From the NCBI GenBank assembly GCA_963814875.1, contig CAWFFJ010000021.1:74907-138906 (forward strand): a DNA stretch of 64,000 nucleotides, written 5' to 3'. Both the position numbers and the translations under genes were made by a program. Below the pieces are notes generated by a model. That model had not been told where the DNA came from. It searched no databases and worked only from the letters and a program-made list of their open reading frames with translations. Positions 17,916-26,901 of this stretch are shown here, piece by piece (position 1 is the stretch's first letter; the number at the start of each line of letters is the position of its first letter). The stretch comes from CAVSIS01 sp963814875 (GTDB lineage: Bacteria; Acidobacteriota; Thermoanaerobaculia; Thermoanaerobaculales; Sulfomarinibacteraceae).

Positions 17916-17961
17916 CGTGTGCGGGCTAGCCGGAACGGCGAGACCCGCACACGACCCCCAC

Positions 17962-17978
17962 GATGCGCGAAGCGCATC
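17962..17978. repeat. Small palindrome GATGCGC-GAA-GCGCATC
   Basis: A perfect 7-bp inverted repeat (8 bp with one flanking C/G pair) with a GAA loop. The same 17-mer occurs at 57926-57942, and a shorter version (ATGCGC-GCA-GCGCAT) occurs at 42093-42107. All three lie between recognised genes. Confidence 0.6.
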
Positions 17979-17981
17979 GAA

Positions 17982-18060
17982 AGCATCCTGCAGGGTAGAG
18001 GCCGCGAATGCCGCCGCGATATGGGCGAGGATCTTCCCGGCCTCTACCCTGCAGGATGCT
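17982..18060. repeat. 22-bp perfect inverted repeat with 35-nt spacer
   Basis: Arms at 17982-18003 and 18039-18060 are exact reverse complements and begin AGCATCCTGCAGGG. The right arm ends on the stop codon of the minus-strand HTH gene. The repeat lies between convergent genes, so it may serve as a transcript end for the minus-strand unit, but there is no T tract. The arm start resembles the hairpin after the MacB-like permease (AGCATTCTGCGGGG), hinting at a shared element. Confidence 0.7.
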
Positions 18061-18577
18061 ACGGGAGGTGCTTGAGGTAGGCCGCCGCGAGGTTCTCCGC
18101 CTCGGCGAGGCCGAGCGTCCGGGCGACCTGGAGAACGAAGCCGCGCACGTAGACCGGCGCCGGCGTCTGGTCGAAACTGTCGTTCTCCAGTTGAGTGAGC
18201 AGGCTGGGACGGATCTTGGTCTCGGCCGCGACGGCCTCCAGTGAGAGCCCGCGGCGGATTCGCTGGTAGCGAAGGTAGGCCCCCGGATGCTCCTCCGGGT
18301 CGGGTGCGGCGGCATCGGCCTCGGGCTCGAGCTCGAGCGGGGCGCAAGCGTCCGACGCAACCCGGGTCTGGGAGGTCGAGATCCGCTTCCACGCGTCCTC
18401 GAGCCGTGCAAGGAGGGCGGTTCGCTCGTCGTCCTCGAGGAGCATGTACGACGCCAGCGCCTCCTCGGCATAGAGGGCGCGCCGGCGGCGGTAGGCCGAG
18501 GCCACCTGGTCGATGGAGGTCCCGGGCGGCACGCCCAGGATCTCCCAATCCTCGGGCCGCGGCTCACGGTCAGCCAT
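18059..18577 (-). CDS. J-domain-like plus RodZ-type HTH protein
   Basis: ATG codons at 18580 and 18577 both overlap the stop of the ParA-like gene, so the pair is translationally coupled; 18577 gives 172 residues. Residues about 8-65 (DWEILGVPPGTSIDQVASAY) look like a J-domain helical hairpin but lack the HPD motif that activates Hsp70. After an acidic linker, residues about 100-168 form a helix-turn-helix of the RodZ/HTH_25 type (YLRYQRIRRGLSLEAVAAET, then YVRGFVLQVARTLGL). There is no membrane segment, unlike full RodZ. With the MinD/ParA-like ATPase upstream, a role in polar or cytoskeletal positioning, or in DNA binding, is plausible but inferred. Function is not known. Confidence 0.7.
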   Translation of the reverse strand: MADREPRPEDWEILGVPPGTSIDQVASAYRRRRALYAEEALASYMLLEDDERTALLARLEDAWKRISTSQTRVASDACAPLELEPEADAAAPDPEEHPGAYLRYQRIRRGLSLEAVAAETKIRPSLLTQLENDSFDQTPAPVYVRGFVLQVARTLGLAEAENLAAAYLKHLP

Positions 18578-19496
18578 CATCGACCATCCAGTCGTTGTCG
18601 ACCCGCGACGCGAGCTCGTGGATGCTGCGGGCGAAAGGCGACCCGGGATAGAGCTCGACCGCAGGACGCCGAGCGAGCACGGATCGCCGCACGCGTTCGT
18701 CCTCCTCGAGCAGGCCACCGAGGCGGATGTCGCCGCCGAAGTAGTCTCGGCATGCGAGCTCCAGATCCTCGCCGAGCCGTCGCTGCTCGACGTCCTCGAC
18801 CCGGTTGAGCAACAGGATCGGAGTGAAGGCCCAGGCTGCCGCCGCGAGGCGAAGCCCGAGCTCCGGGTCGAGCTCGGTGACGTGGCGGACGAGCTCGCGG
18901 GGTGATCGGACCTGATCTCCAGGGATCGCCGCCTGTACGGTCGTGGTCACCGCGTGCAGGCGTCGCCCGTGCGGCGAGCGCCGGAGCATACGGAAGAACG
19001 CGGCCTTGAGGAAGTGGTAGGCATTCTCGATCGCCGTCGGCTCAGGGGTCAGGACGACCAGTCGATTGCGCGCGGGGACGAAGAAGTCGAGCACGTTGAA
19101 CGAGGTCCCGGCGCCGAGATCGAGAAGTACGTGGTCCGCCGGCAACTCCGCAATTGCGCGCAGCAGGCGCTGCTTCTTGGCGTAGTGTAGGTTGGCCACA
19201 TCGAGCCTGGCGCGGGCCCCGCTGACCAGCGAGAGGTTCGGCACGCCGGTCGGGATCGCGATCTCCTCAAGGCTGTCGACCCGGCGGTCGAGGAAGTCAG
19301 CCAGCGTTCGCGAGGGGTTCCTGACGCCGAAGAAGGTGTGAAGGTTGGCGCCACCGAAATCGGCGTCGACGAGAGCCACTGTGCGACCCAGGTGGGCGAG
19401 GGCGACGCCAAGGTTGGCGGTCAAGACCGACTTGCCAACTCCTCCCTTTCCCGCACCCAACGCCCATAGCCTGGGACTGTCCCCAGAGGTGACCAT
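18570..19496 (-). CDS. ParA/MinD-family ATPase (FlhG-like)
   Basis: The ATG at 19496 is preceded by GGAGAGG and gives 308 residues. An in-frame extension upstream looks non-coding. The deviant Walker A motif GAGKGGVGKSVLTANLG (signature KGGVGKS) lies near residue 15. VALVDADFGGANLHTFFG is switch I, and VLLDLGAGTSFNVLDFF is switch II/Walker B. The PEPTAIENAYHFLKAAFF and LLNRVEDV segments are typical of MinD/FlhG-type proteins. This is a membrane- or DNA-associated positioning ATPase. No flagellar or division genes are nearby; its only partner is the overlapping J-like/HTH gene. A palindrome, TTACACTGTAA, lies about 45 bp upstream and could be an operator. Confidence 0.85.
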   Translation of the reverse strand: MVTSGDSPRLWALGAGKGGVGKSVLTANLGVALAHLGRTVALVDADFGGANLHTFFGVRNPSRTLADFLDRRVDSLEEIAIPTGVPNLSLVSGARARLDVANLHYAKKQRLLRAIAELPADHVLLDLGAGTSFNVLDFFVPARNRLVVLTPEPTAIENAYHFLKAAFFRMLRRSPHGRRLHAVTTTVQAAIPGDQVRSPRELVRHVTELDPELGLRLAAAAWAFTPILLLNRVEDVEQRRLGEDLELACRDYFGGDIRLGGLLEEDERVRRSVLARRPAVELYPGSPFARSIHELASRVDNDWMVDDG

Positions 19497-19938
19497 CGCC
19501 TCTCCACTCGTCCGCGGCCGCCAGTGGCGAAAGCTGATTACACTGTAACGATCTCTCAGATCCAGCCACGGGCTTTGCTCGAAGTTGCCTGGGCCGCGTT
19601 GGCGGTCATGGTAGCACCTCGCCACGAGCGGGTTGTGTCTGTGAACCCGGAGTCGTGTGTGAACCTCGGAGCCGAAGCCACGTACCTCTCAGAGTTGCTC
19701 AGCCAGGGGTCATCATCGTGTCAAGCCACAAGGGAGATCAAAGCGCAGCGCGGTGCGCCGGTTGGCGACAAGCGGACCGCAGTAGGTGTGTGACGCTGGC
19801 GTGCTGCGCGGCACATCTGGAACAGGACAGCGCTGCCGGTGAAGTACACTTTGAGAAGGGCGATCCCAGTATGGTCAGACAGGCTGAGGGGGATTGAGTC
19901 GACCGCGGTGTCGGAGGTCGCTCGAACCGGAGGAGCTG
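19497..19938. other. Divergent intergenic region
   Basis: No ORF with recognisable content lies in these 442 bases between the minus-strand ParA gene and the plus-strand GWxTD gene. It contains the palindrome TTACACTGTAA (about 19538-19548), which could be a regulator site or contain the ParA promoter. TACACT near 19844 is a candidate -10 for the plus-strand gene. Confidence 0.45.
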
Positions 19939-22578
19939 ATGGGTCGGACCGAAGGACGTGGTGAGGTCGCGCGGCTCGGGCGCGGATTCCGCGCTCTCTC
20001 GATCGGCGTGACGGCTGCGCTGCTGGTAGCGAGCGGTGCTCTGTGGGCCGCCGCCGGCTCGAAGGCGGCCAAGCCCGCGGCGACCAGGGACACGAGCCAA
20101 GAACCGACCTCCCACTCAGTCAAGGACCTTCCGGAGCACTGGCGGGTGTGGCTCGAGGAGGAGGTCTATCCGCTGATCACCGACGAGCAGCGGCGCGCCT
20201 TTCTCAGCCTCGAGACGGAAGCCCAGCGACAAGCGTTTGCCGATCGGCTGTGGGTCATCTGGGGCAAGCACTCCGGCCTTGGTTCGCAGTTCCAATACGC
20301 CTACCAGCAGCGCTTGGACTTCGCACGCGCCGAGTTTGGCAACACCCTCGAGGACCGCGCCCGGGTGCTGCTGATCCACGGGCCGCCGGACGGTCGTATA
20401 CCGGTCAAGTGCACCGACATCTTCAATCCGCTCGAGTTTTGGGTCTACGGCTACCTTCCCGGCCTGGGAGAGAACATCACCGTACTGTTCTACCAGCAGG
20501 GCGGGCTTGGAACCTACCGGATGTGGAGCCCGTTCGAGACCCTCCAGGTCCTGTACACATTCGAAGGCTGGCGCCTGTCGCAGATTCCCGTCTTCTCGTC
20601 CTTCGACCGGCCGGAGTACCGCTGCATCGACGGCGACAAGATCCTGCGCCTTCTCGGCATGGCCCAGGCGGCGGCACGCGATCCCAAGCTGCTCGCGTCA
20701 ATGAGCCGAATGATCATTCGCGGCGAAGGCGGCAGTGAAGGCTCCTCGAAGCGCTTCATGGAGTTCTCCGCACTGGTCTCCGACAAGGCCGAGCCGCTCG
20801 CCTTCACCGTCGACGAGCGACCGCGTGAGCTGCGAGGTGGAATGGTCCAGATGGGCTTCTCGCTCCACGTCGACGGAGCGGGCCTCGGACGGACGAACAT
20901 CGGCGATATCGGCGTGGTGCAGCTCGACGTGGTCGGTGAGATCGCAGACCACGCTTCGATGGTGGACAGGTTCCGGTACCTGTTCACCGTGCCCGCCGCT
21001 GATGCCCCGCTGGCCTTCGTGTTCGAGCGGTACATCCGCCCGGGGGACTACACCCTGCGGATCAAGGTCGAGGACACCCACTCCGACAAGGCCAGCGTCT
21101 CCGAGCAGCCGTTCACGGCGCGCCCCCCGACGCCGGAGGAGCTCGCTGCGGCAATCGGCGGGACGAGCCCGGACGAGGAGGTACCGGAGGTGCCGAATGG
21201 GGCCGAGCCGGAGGCGACGCCGGAGATCCCGAGTGGTCCGATCCGGACCTTGGTCGGACCAAGCGGGGAGGGCGTCACAGGGCTGCAGCGCTTCGAGGCG
21301 CTGGTCGGTCCCGAGGTCGCCCGAGTGACCTTTCTGGTTGGCGAACGCACGATCCTGACCAAGAACCGCGCCCCCTTCGACGTCGACCTCGACCTCGGTC
21401 CGCTGCCCCGCCTGACCACGGTGACCGCGGTCGCCTACAGCCGTGACGGTCAGGAGATCGACCGGCGGGGGGTCACGCTCAACGTCGGTCGCGAGCGCTT
21501 TTTCGTGCGACTGCAGCCGATCGCCGCGGCCGCGACCGACGGTGACCGCGTGCACGTCGAAACCGAGGTCAACATTCCCGGCGAGCGCACGCTGGAGCGA
21601 TTGGACCTGTTCTGGAACGACCAGCTCCTGACCAGCCTCACGTCGCCGCCGTACGAAGCCTGGGTCACGATCCGCGGATCGGAGCGCTACGGCTACCTGA
21701 GGGCGCTCGCGGTGCTCGACGACGGCAGTCAGGCGGAGGACCTCGAGTTCGTCAATGCGGCCCAGTTCGGCAGCGTCGTCGAGGTGACCTCCGTCGAGCT
21801 GCCGGTGATGGCGCTGGACCGAGGCGGCCGTCCGGTGGAGGACCTGGCCCGCGACGACTTCCAGGTTTACGAGGACGGCGTGCTGCAGGAGCTGACCCAC
21901 TTCGCTCTGAACCGCGATCTCCCGGTCCGGCTCGGAATCGTCATCGACACGTCGGGCTCGATGGAGGAAACCCTGCCCGAGGCCCAGCGTGTGGTGGTGG
22001 GCTTCCTGCGGAAGCTGCTGCGGCCGCGGGACCGGGCTTTCATCGAGATCTTCTCCGATCGGCCCGAGATCATCGCGCCCTTCACCGCGAATTTCGGGAC
22101 CCTCGAGAATGCACTGCTCGCGCTCTACCCGGATCGCAGCACGTCCTTCTACGACTCCATGATCCTGAGCCTGTTCCAGTTCTCAGGGGTCAGGGGACGC
22201 AAGGCCATGGTCGTGTTGACTGACGGCGCCGACACCTCGTCCAAACACACCATCGACGAGGTGCTCGACTACGCCCAGAGAGCCGGCGTCACGGTCTACG
22301 TGATCGGCGTCGACCTGCCCGCGAGCGCCGTCCTGACGCGGTGGCAGCTGAACAAGATCGCGAAGGTCACCGGCGGGCGGTCGTTCTTCCTGCCCCGCGA
22401 CGCCGAGCTTGAGAAGGTCTACAACACCATCGACACCGAGCTGCGCACCCAGTACCTGCTCACCTTTACGTCGAGCTCGGAGAAGCCCAAGAACCAGCTT
22501 CGGGAGATCGAGGTCAAGGTCGACCGGCCGGGGGCGCACGTGAGGACGATCTCCGGCTACTACCCGGGTGGGTTCTGA
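19939..22578 (+). CDS. GWxTD-domain and VWFA-domain exported protein
   Basis: The ATG at 19939 has GGAGGAG just upstream and gives 879 residues; a TTG at 19894 is a weaker alternative. A signal peptide (IGVTAALLVASGALWAAA) precedes a GWxTD-type domain (about 55-210) with RLDFARAEFGNTLEDRARVL and IHGPPDG; the namesake motif is degenerate. Beta-rich domains fill 250-610. The C-terminal 270 residues form an Acidobacteria-type VWFA domain: DDFQVYEDGVLQELTHFAL, then the MIDAS motif DTSGSMEE, VVLTDGADTSS and a late threonine-rich strand. Such proteins are presumed envelope metal-dependent adhesion or assembly factors. It opens a run of exported proteins. Domain identity is good, function unknown. 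Confidence 0.8.
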   Translation: MGRTEGRGEVARLGRGFRALSIGVTAALLVASGALWAAAGSKAAKPAATRDTSQEPTSHSVKDLPEHWRVWLEEEVYPLITDEQRRAFLSLETEAQRQAFADRLWVIWGKHSGLGSQFQYAYQQRLDFARAEFGNTLEDRARVLLIHGPPDGRIPVKCTDIFNPLEFWVYGYLPGLGENITVLFYQQGGLGTYRMWSPFETLQVLYTFEGWRLSQIPVFSSFDRPEYRCIDGDKILRLLGMAQAAARDPKLLASMSRMIIRGEGGSEGSSKRFMEFSALVSDKAEPLAFTVDERPRELRGGMVQMGFSLHVDGAGLGRTNIGDIGVVQLDVVGEIADHASMVDRFRYLFTVPAADAPLAFVFERYIRPGDYTLRIKVEDTHSDKASVSEQPFTARPPTPEELAAAIGGTSPDEEVPEVPNGAEPEATPEIPSGPIRTLVGPSGEGVTGLQRFEALVGPEVARVTFLVGERTILTKNRAPFDVDLDLGPLPRLTTVTAVAYSRDGQEIDRRGVTLNVGRERFFVRLQPIAAAATDGDRVHVETEVNIPGERTLERLDLFWNDQLLTSLTSPPYEAWVTIRGSERYGYLRALAVLDDGSQAEDLEFVNAAQFGSVVEVTSVELPVMALDRGGRPVEDLARDDFQVYEDGVLQELTHFALNRDLPVRLGIVIDTSGSMEETLPEAQRVVVGFLRKLLRPRDRAFIEIFSDRPEIIAPFTANFGTLENALLALYPDRSTSFYDSMILSLFQFSGVRGRKAMVVLTDGADTSSKHTIDEVLDYAQRAGVTVYVIGVDLPASAVLTRWQLNKIAKVTGGRSFFLPRDAELEKVYNTIDTELRTQYLLTFTSSSEKPKNQLREIEVKVDRPGAHVRTISGYYPGGF

Positions 22579-22704
22579 GGGCCGGGTGCGCGTCGCTGTG
22601 CCAGACCGGAACCCGTCCCATCGACAGAGCTTTCGACGGATCGCATCTTGTCGTGGCACGGCCACGCTCCTACCATGGTCGAAGCCCCACGGAGGAACAC
22701 GCCT

Positions 22705-23130
22705 GTGAGACCCTTTCAGCGCTCGTTTGGCCGCCTGCTCGGCGGAGCGGTCCTGCTCCTCGCGACGGCCTGCTCGTCCTCGGGCTCGGTTCACCACCGG
22801 GTCTCGAGCCAGCTCGACCTCGGAATCGACGCCGCACGGCGGGGCTACTGGCAGGAGGCGCTGCTGCGGTTCGAGAACGCGAACGCGCTGGACCCCCGCA
22901 ACCCTCATGTGCTCAACAACCTGGCTGTAGCCTATGAGGCCGTCGGTCGCTACGACGCCGCCCGCGCGACCTATGAGGCCGGGCTCGCCCTGGCTCCAGG
23001 TGATCGCAATCTGACGCGGAACTATACTCTTTTCAAAGACTTCGCAGCAAGTAACCTGAAGCGGCCCAAGCCGGATGCGGGTGCCGGTGAAGCGAAGGAG
23101 GGGGCAACGGATGCGAAGCAAGACAGCTAG
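22705..23130 (+). CDS. TPR lipoprotein
   Basis: GGAGGA at 22691 sets the GTG start at 22705; the product has 141 residues. The N-terminus is a lipoprotein signal, LLLATAC, with Cys at about residue 22. Two TPR units follow (RGYWQEALLRFENANALDPR and NNLAVAYEAVGRYDAARATY). The C-terminus is a charged tail. It is the second gene of the exported cluster and overlaps the next gene by 20 bp, implying coupling. It is probably an envelope scaffold protein. Confidence 0.78.
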   Translation: MRPFQRSFGRLLGGAVLLLATACSSSGSVHHRVSSQLDLGIDAARRGYWQEALLRFENANALDPRNPHVLNNLAVAYEAVGRYDAARATYEAGLALAPGDRNLTRNYTLFKDFAASNLKRPKPDAGAGEAKEGATDAKQDS

Positions 23131-23803
23131 TGCCGCGGTGCTGCTGCTGGCCGTTGCGTCGGTGGCCGCAGCCGGCACCAAGAAGGTCGCCGTGGGTCTG
23201 CCGGTGAAGCCCGAGCTGCAGCTCGACGGCACCGAGAAGATCTTCCTCGGGCCGTTCCTGCTCGAGCCGGCGTCGGATCGATCCGTGGAGCCGGTGGACA
23301 TCACCGCCGTGCGGGAGTTCTCGCGCTTCATGTACAAGCTGCTGCGGCGCTCGACCCGGCTCAACGTACTGCCCCTCGACCGCGACCTCCGGCCCCCGAC
23401 CGACAACCCGTTGGAGCTGTGGAAGGACACCGAGTTCTTCAAGACGATCGGTGCAGAAACGGGGGCCGACTACATCGTCTCGGCGTCGCTCGACGTGGAG
23501 GTCCTCGACCGGTCCGGGTTCACGACGGAGGAGTACGTCTCACCGGAGGACGGCAAGACGTACTACCGCCAGGTGCTGGTTGAGGAGACCGGCTTCAAGT
23601 TCAACATCTTGCTGATGATCTTCAACGGCCGGACGGGCGAGCTCGCGCACCGGGAGCAGATCTCCACCTTCAAGCAGCGGCCGGAGCGCAAGCTCAACCA
23701 GGTCACCGATTTGTTCTCCGAGGTCTACAACCTGGAGACCCGGCTGGCGGGGGTGTTTGTTCCCCGCATCGTGCCGGCGAAGCGCTACCTGTACACCAAC
23801 TGA
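23111..23803 (+). CDS. Exported protein of unknown function
   Basis: The ATG at 23111 has a strong GGAGGGGG six bases upstream and lies inside the end of the preceding gene. The product has 230 residues with a signal peptide (SAAVLLLAVASVAAAG). The mature part contains KIFLGPFLLEP, GADYIVSASLDVEVLD and FNILLMIFNGRTGELAHRE. This alternation of strands and a GADYIVS-like strand resembles CsgG/LpoB-type periplasmic proteins, but the similarity is weak and I do not assign the family. It sits between a TPR lipoprotein and an outer-membrane-type metallopeptidase fusion, so an envelope role is likely. Confidence 0.6.
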   Translation: MRSKTASAAVLLLAVASVAAAGTKKVAVGLPVKPELQLDGTEKIFLGPFLLEPASDRSVEPVDITAVREFSRFMYKLLRRSTRLNVLPLDRDLRPPTDNPLELWKDTEFFKTIGAETGADYIVSASLDVEVLDRSGFTTEEYVSPEDGKTYYRQVLVEETGFKFNILLMIFNGRTGELAHREQISTFKQRPERKLNQVTDLFSEVYNLETRLAGVFVPRIVPAKRYLYTN

Positions 23804-23847
23804 GGGTGTCCCGCTGCGGGCCCGTAGCGGATGGAGAGGGGAAGAGG

Positions 23848-26712
23848 ATGAGACGGATCGTCACGAGCCTCGTGCTCCTGCTCGCGGTCGCCGCGCCGGC
23901 CGCTGCACAGCTGGGTGGCCAGAACAAGATCCGCTACGACACCTTCGAGTGGCAGATCTACAAGACGCCTCACTTCGAGATCAACTTCTACGATCGGGAA
24001 GAACCGTCGCTGGAACGGGTCGCGTCGTTTTCGGAGAGCGCATACGACGAGCTCGCGCGCCGGCTCAACTTCCAGATATTGAAGCCGGTGACGATGCTCT
24101 GCTACGCGACCCACGCCGAGTTCGAGCAGAACAACGTCATCGTCGGCTTCATCCCAGAGGGCGTCGGGGCGTTTGCTTCGCCGGTTCGCAACCGGATGGT
24201 GCTCCCCATCGACTTGCCGGACGAGCAGCTCCAAGCCCTCATCCAGCACGAGCTGACCCACATCTTCCAGTACGAGATCCTTTTCCAGGGCTGGCGTGGA
24301 CGGTCACTTTTCCGCCGTCCTCCGACCTGGTTCATGGAGGGCATGGCATCGTACTTCGCCAACGACGAGGACGCCCGCGCCGAGGCCTACATGCGCGATG
24401 CCGCGATGGCGCAGCGCGTGCCGTCGGTGGCCTACCCCCTCGACGGCTACTTCGCCTACCGCTTCGGACACAAGGTGTTCCAGTTCATCGAGTCGGAGTG
24501 GGGCGAGGACGGTGTGCGCGACTTCGTGTTCGCCTTCCGCGGCGGTTTCGGGACCTCCGTCGAGGGACCGCTCAAGCGGACCTTCAACATGAGCGTCGAC
24601 GAGTTCGACGGACGCTTCCGGGCGTGGCTGCGCAAGCTGTACCAGCCCTACGCCGACCGCGGTCTCCCGGAGGAGTTCGGACGCCGGTTCTACACCGGCG
24701 AGCGCTCCGCCGAGGCCTCGCCCGCCGCTACCGCCTCGGGCGACCTGATCGCCGCCTTCTCGACCTACAAGCAGGACGTGGACGTGGTCCTTTTCGGCGT
24801 TCCCGACCGCAAGATCTACCGCAACCTGACCAAGGGGCTGACCACCAAGTACGAGTACCTGATCGCTCAGAACCTGACCGTGGGCGGCGAGGAGGGCGGT
24901 GGTGGCGACCTCTCGGTGTCACCGGACGGCAATCTGGTCGCGGTCTTCGCGCGCACCGAGCGCGGCCGTTCGCTGCTCTTGCTCGACGCGATCCGCGGCG
25001 GCATCGCGCGCATGATTCCGATACCGCTGCCGATCGACCAGCCGATGTCGCCGGCGTTCTCCCCGGACGGCGGCCGGATCGCCTTCAAGGCGATCCGCAA
25101 CGGGCAGTTCGACATCTTCGTGCTCAACCTCGCCGACGATTCCATCGTCAACCTGACCGACGATGTGATCGCGGACTCGGCGCCGGTCTTCTCGCCGGAC
25201 GGCGCGTCGCTGATCTACACCGCGCAGCGAGGTGAGAACGGCAAGCTGATCCGGCTCTCGCTCGACAACCCGGCCGAGCGTGAGCAGCTCACCTTCGGCC
25301 CCGGTACGGACGAGGCCCCGTCGTTCTCCAAGGACGGCAAGCGGATCTACTTCGCCTCGGACCGCCAGGACAAGATTCTCGACATCTATTCCTACGACAC
25401 CGAGACCCGCCAGCTCACCCGGGTCACCCACGTCATCGGCGCAGCGGTCAACCCGATCCCGATCCCGACTTTGCTCGGGGAACGGGTGGTCTTCCAGGGG
25501 TTTGGCAGCGGCTCGTGGGACCTGTACGTTGCCGACCCGAACCAGGGGGAGCCGGTCGCGGTTGCGCCGCTTCCAACGTCCGAGCTGCAGCTCGACGAGT
25601 TCGTACCTGCGGTCTCGATCCCGATCGACCTCGAGAACAACGTGGTCGAGCCGAAGCGGAAGTTCTACCTGGAGGACGTCGGTGCAATTGTGGGCATTGA
25701 CCAAAACTCCGACCTGATCTCGAGCTCCTACCTGATGCTGAGCGATCAGTACGGCGACCGTCGAATGATGATTCAGCTCCAGACCATCCAGAGCTACTCG
25801 ATCTTCGACGCGGCCTACATCAACCTCAACCGTCGTCTCGAGTGGGGGATCTCGGTCTTCGACCACCGCAGCTACTACCTCTCGAACTACAGCCCGGTCG
25901 AAGGGACGTTCCGCACGCGCGAGCAGGTCTTCCGCGAGACCGGCGCCTCGCTGCTCGGGTTCTACCCGCTGAACCGCTACTACCGGCTCGAGGGAACGGT
26001 CGGCTATGTCGATCGCAACATCGACGTTCCGGTGATCTTCGGGGGAGGAAGCGGCGTCTTCTACCAGCCGAACGGCTCTCAAGTACCCTTCGTAGACGCC
26101 GCGGTGGTTGGCGACACCACCATCTGGCGGCGCGACGGGCCGCACAAGGGAGCACGCTGGAAGCTGTCGGCGGGCTACGCCCCCGACATCGGCGGCGCGG
26201 GGACGCTTTACAACCAGTACAACTTCGAGGGCCGCGCCTACCTGCCCCTGACACGCCGATCCGAGATTGCGCTGCGCCTCTACACGGCCTACTCCGAGGG
26301 CTCCGCGCCGACCATCTACGCCTTCGGCGGACTCGACACCCTGCGCGGCTACACCATGCGCTCGATCGCCGGCAACCGGGTCGCGTTCACCAACATCGAG
26401 TGGCGGTTCCCGCTGATCGACAACCTCAGCCTGCCATTCCTCCAGCTGCGCAACGTGCGGGGGCGGCTGTGGACCGACATCGGCGCTGCCTGGTACCAGA
26501 TCGACGGGCGGAAGTTCAACTGGCAGGGCCAGCCCGGCTTCACGTTCAGGGACGAGGACGGCCGTCTGCAGGACGGCGTCGCATCCTACGGCTGGGGCTT
26601 CTCGCTCGACATTTTCGGCCTGCCGATGCACTGGGACTTCTCCAAGCTGTGGGACTTCAAGGACACCTACGGGGGGTGGCGGTCGGACTTCTGGATCGGG
26701 TACCGCTTCTAA
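23848..26712 (+). CDS. Gluzincin (peptidase MA-like) - TolB-type propeller - outer-membrane barrel fusion
   Basis: The ATG at 23848 follows a purine-rich Shine-Dalgarno stretch (GAGGGGAAGAGG) and gives 954 residues. A signal peptide (VLLLAVAAPAAAQ) is followed by a peptidase MA-like domain (about 30-260). Its zinc site is visible: HELTH near residue 135 and the downstream WFMEGMASYFA, whose Glu is the third ligand. Residues about 300-590 hold TolB/PD40 propeller repeats (LSVSPDGNLVAVFA, PAFSPDGGRIAFKA, PVFSPDGASLIYTA, PSFSKDGKRIYFAS). The C-terminal 330 residues look like a BamA/surface-antigen barrel, with GGLDTLRGYTMRS and a long run of alternating aromatic strands. The protein would be an outer-membrane protease with a periplasmic or surface propeller. 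It closes the exported cluster. Confidence 0.82.
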   Translation: MRRIVTSLVLLLAVAAPAAAQLGGQNKIRYDTFEWQIYKTPHFEINFYDREEPSLERVASFSESAYDELARRLNFQILKPVTMLCYATHAEFEQNNVIVGFIPEGVGAFASPVRNRMVLPIDLPDEQLQALIQHELTHIFQYEILFQGWRGRSLFRRPPTWFMEGMASYFANDEDARAEAYMRDAAMAQRVPSVAYPLDGYFAYRFGHKVFQFIESEWGEDGVRDFVFAFRGGFGTSVEGPLKRTFNMSVDEFDGRFRAWLRKLYQPYADRGLPEEFGRRFYTGERSAEASPAATASGDLIAAFSTYKQDVDVVLFGVPDRKIYRNLTKGLTTKYEYLIAQNLTVGGEEGGGGDLSVSPDGNLVAVFARTERGRSLLLLDAIRGGIARMIPIPLPIDQPMSPAFSPDGGRIAFKAIRNGQFDIFVLNLADDSIVNLTDDVIADSAPVFSPDGASLIYTAQRGENGKLIRLSLDNPAEREQLTFGPGTDEAPSFSKDGKRIYFASDRQDKILDIYSYDTETRQLTRVTHVIGAAVNPIPIPTLLGERVVFQGFGSGSWDLYVADPNQGEPVAVAPLPTSELQLDEFVPAVSIPIDLENNVVEPKRKFYLEDVGAIVGIDQNSDLISSSYLMLSDQYGDRRMMIQLQTIQSYSIFDAAYINLNRRLEWGISVFDHRSYYLSNYSPVEGTFRTREQVFRETGASLLGFYPLNRYYRLEGTVGYVDRNIDVPVIFGGGSGVFYQPNGSQVPFVDAAVVGDTTIWRRDGPHKGARWKLSAGYAPDIGGAGTLYNQYNFEGRAYLPLTRRSEIALRLYTAYSEGSAPTIYAFGGLDTLRGYTMRSIAGNRVAFTNIEWRFPLIDNLSLPFLQLRNVRGRLWTDIGAAWYQIDGRKFNWQGQPGFTFRDEDGRLQDGVASYGWGFSLDIFGLPMHWDFSKLWDFKDTYGGWRSDFWIGYRF

Positions 26713-26790
26713 CCCTTGGGACCCGCGGGCATCGGCCCCCCGCTGCTGCGGAACGCGCTGCGGGCCCTTCCGCGGCGCTTCGGCAGCGCC

Positions 26791-26835
26791 CCGAGTCCTC
26801 AACGTAGCTGGGCTACGCCTGCGGCTCGGGGCACT
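26791..26835. repeat. Palindromic intergenic element (GTAGC/GCTAC hairpin)
   Basis: Outer arms GCCCCGAG and CTCGGGGC and inner arms CGTAGC and GCTACG form a bulged hairpin. A related hairpin is at about 27031-27075, and the inner motif is echoed at about 49957-50005. They may be copies of one REP-like element. Confidence 0.5.
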
Positions 26836-26901
26836 ACCTCATCACCACGGCAGGACCCGCATCGCGTCCCTCGCGACGCGGCGGTCCGATGTCCGCGGGT
26901 C
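26816..26901. repeat. 86-bp direct repeat, copy 1
   Basis: Identical by eye to 27206-27291, 390 bp downstream. It begins CGCCTGCGGCTCGGGG and ends GATGTCCGCGGGTC. The flanking sequences differ, so each end is sharp. Confidence 0.85.

Noticed and set aside
19894..19939. TTG at 19894 as start of the GWxTD protein
   Set aside because: The extra 15 residues are Arg-rich and precede a well-placed ATG with GGAGGAG.
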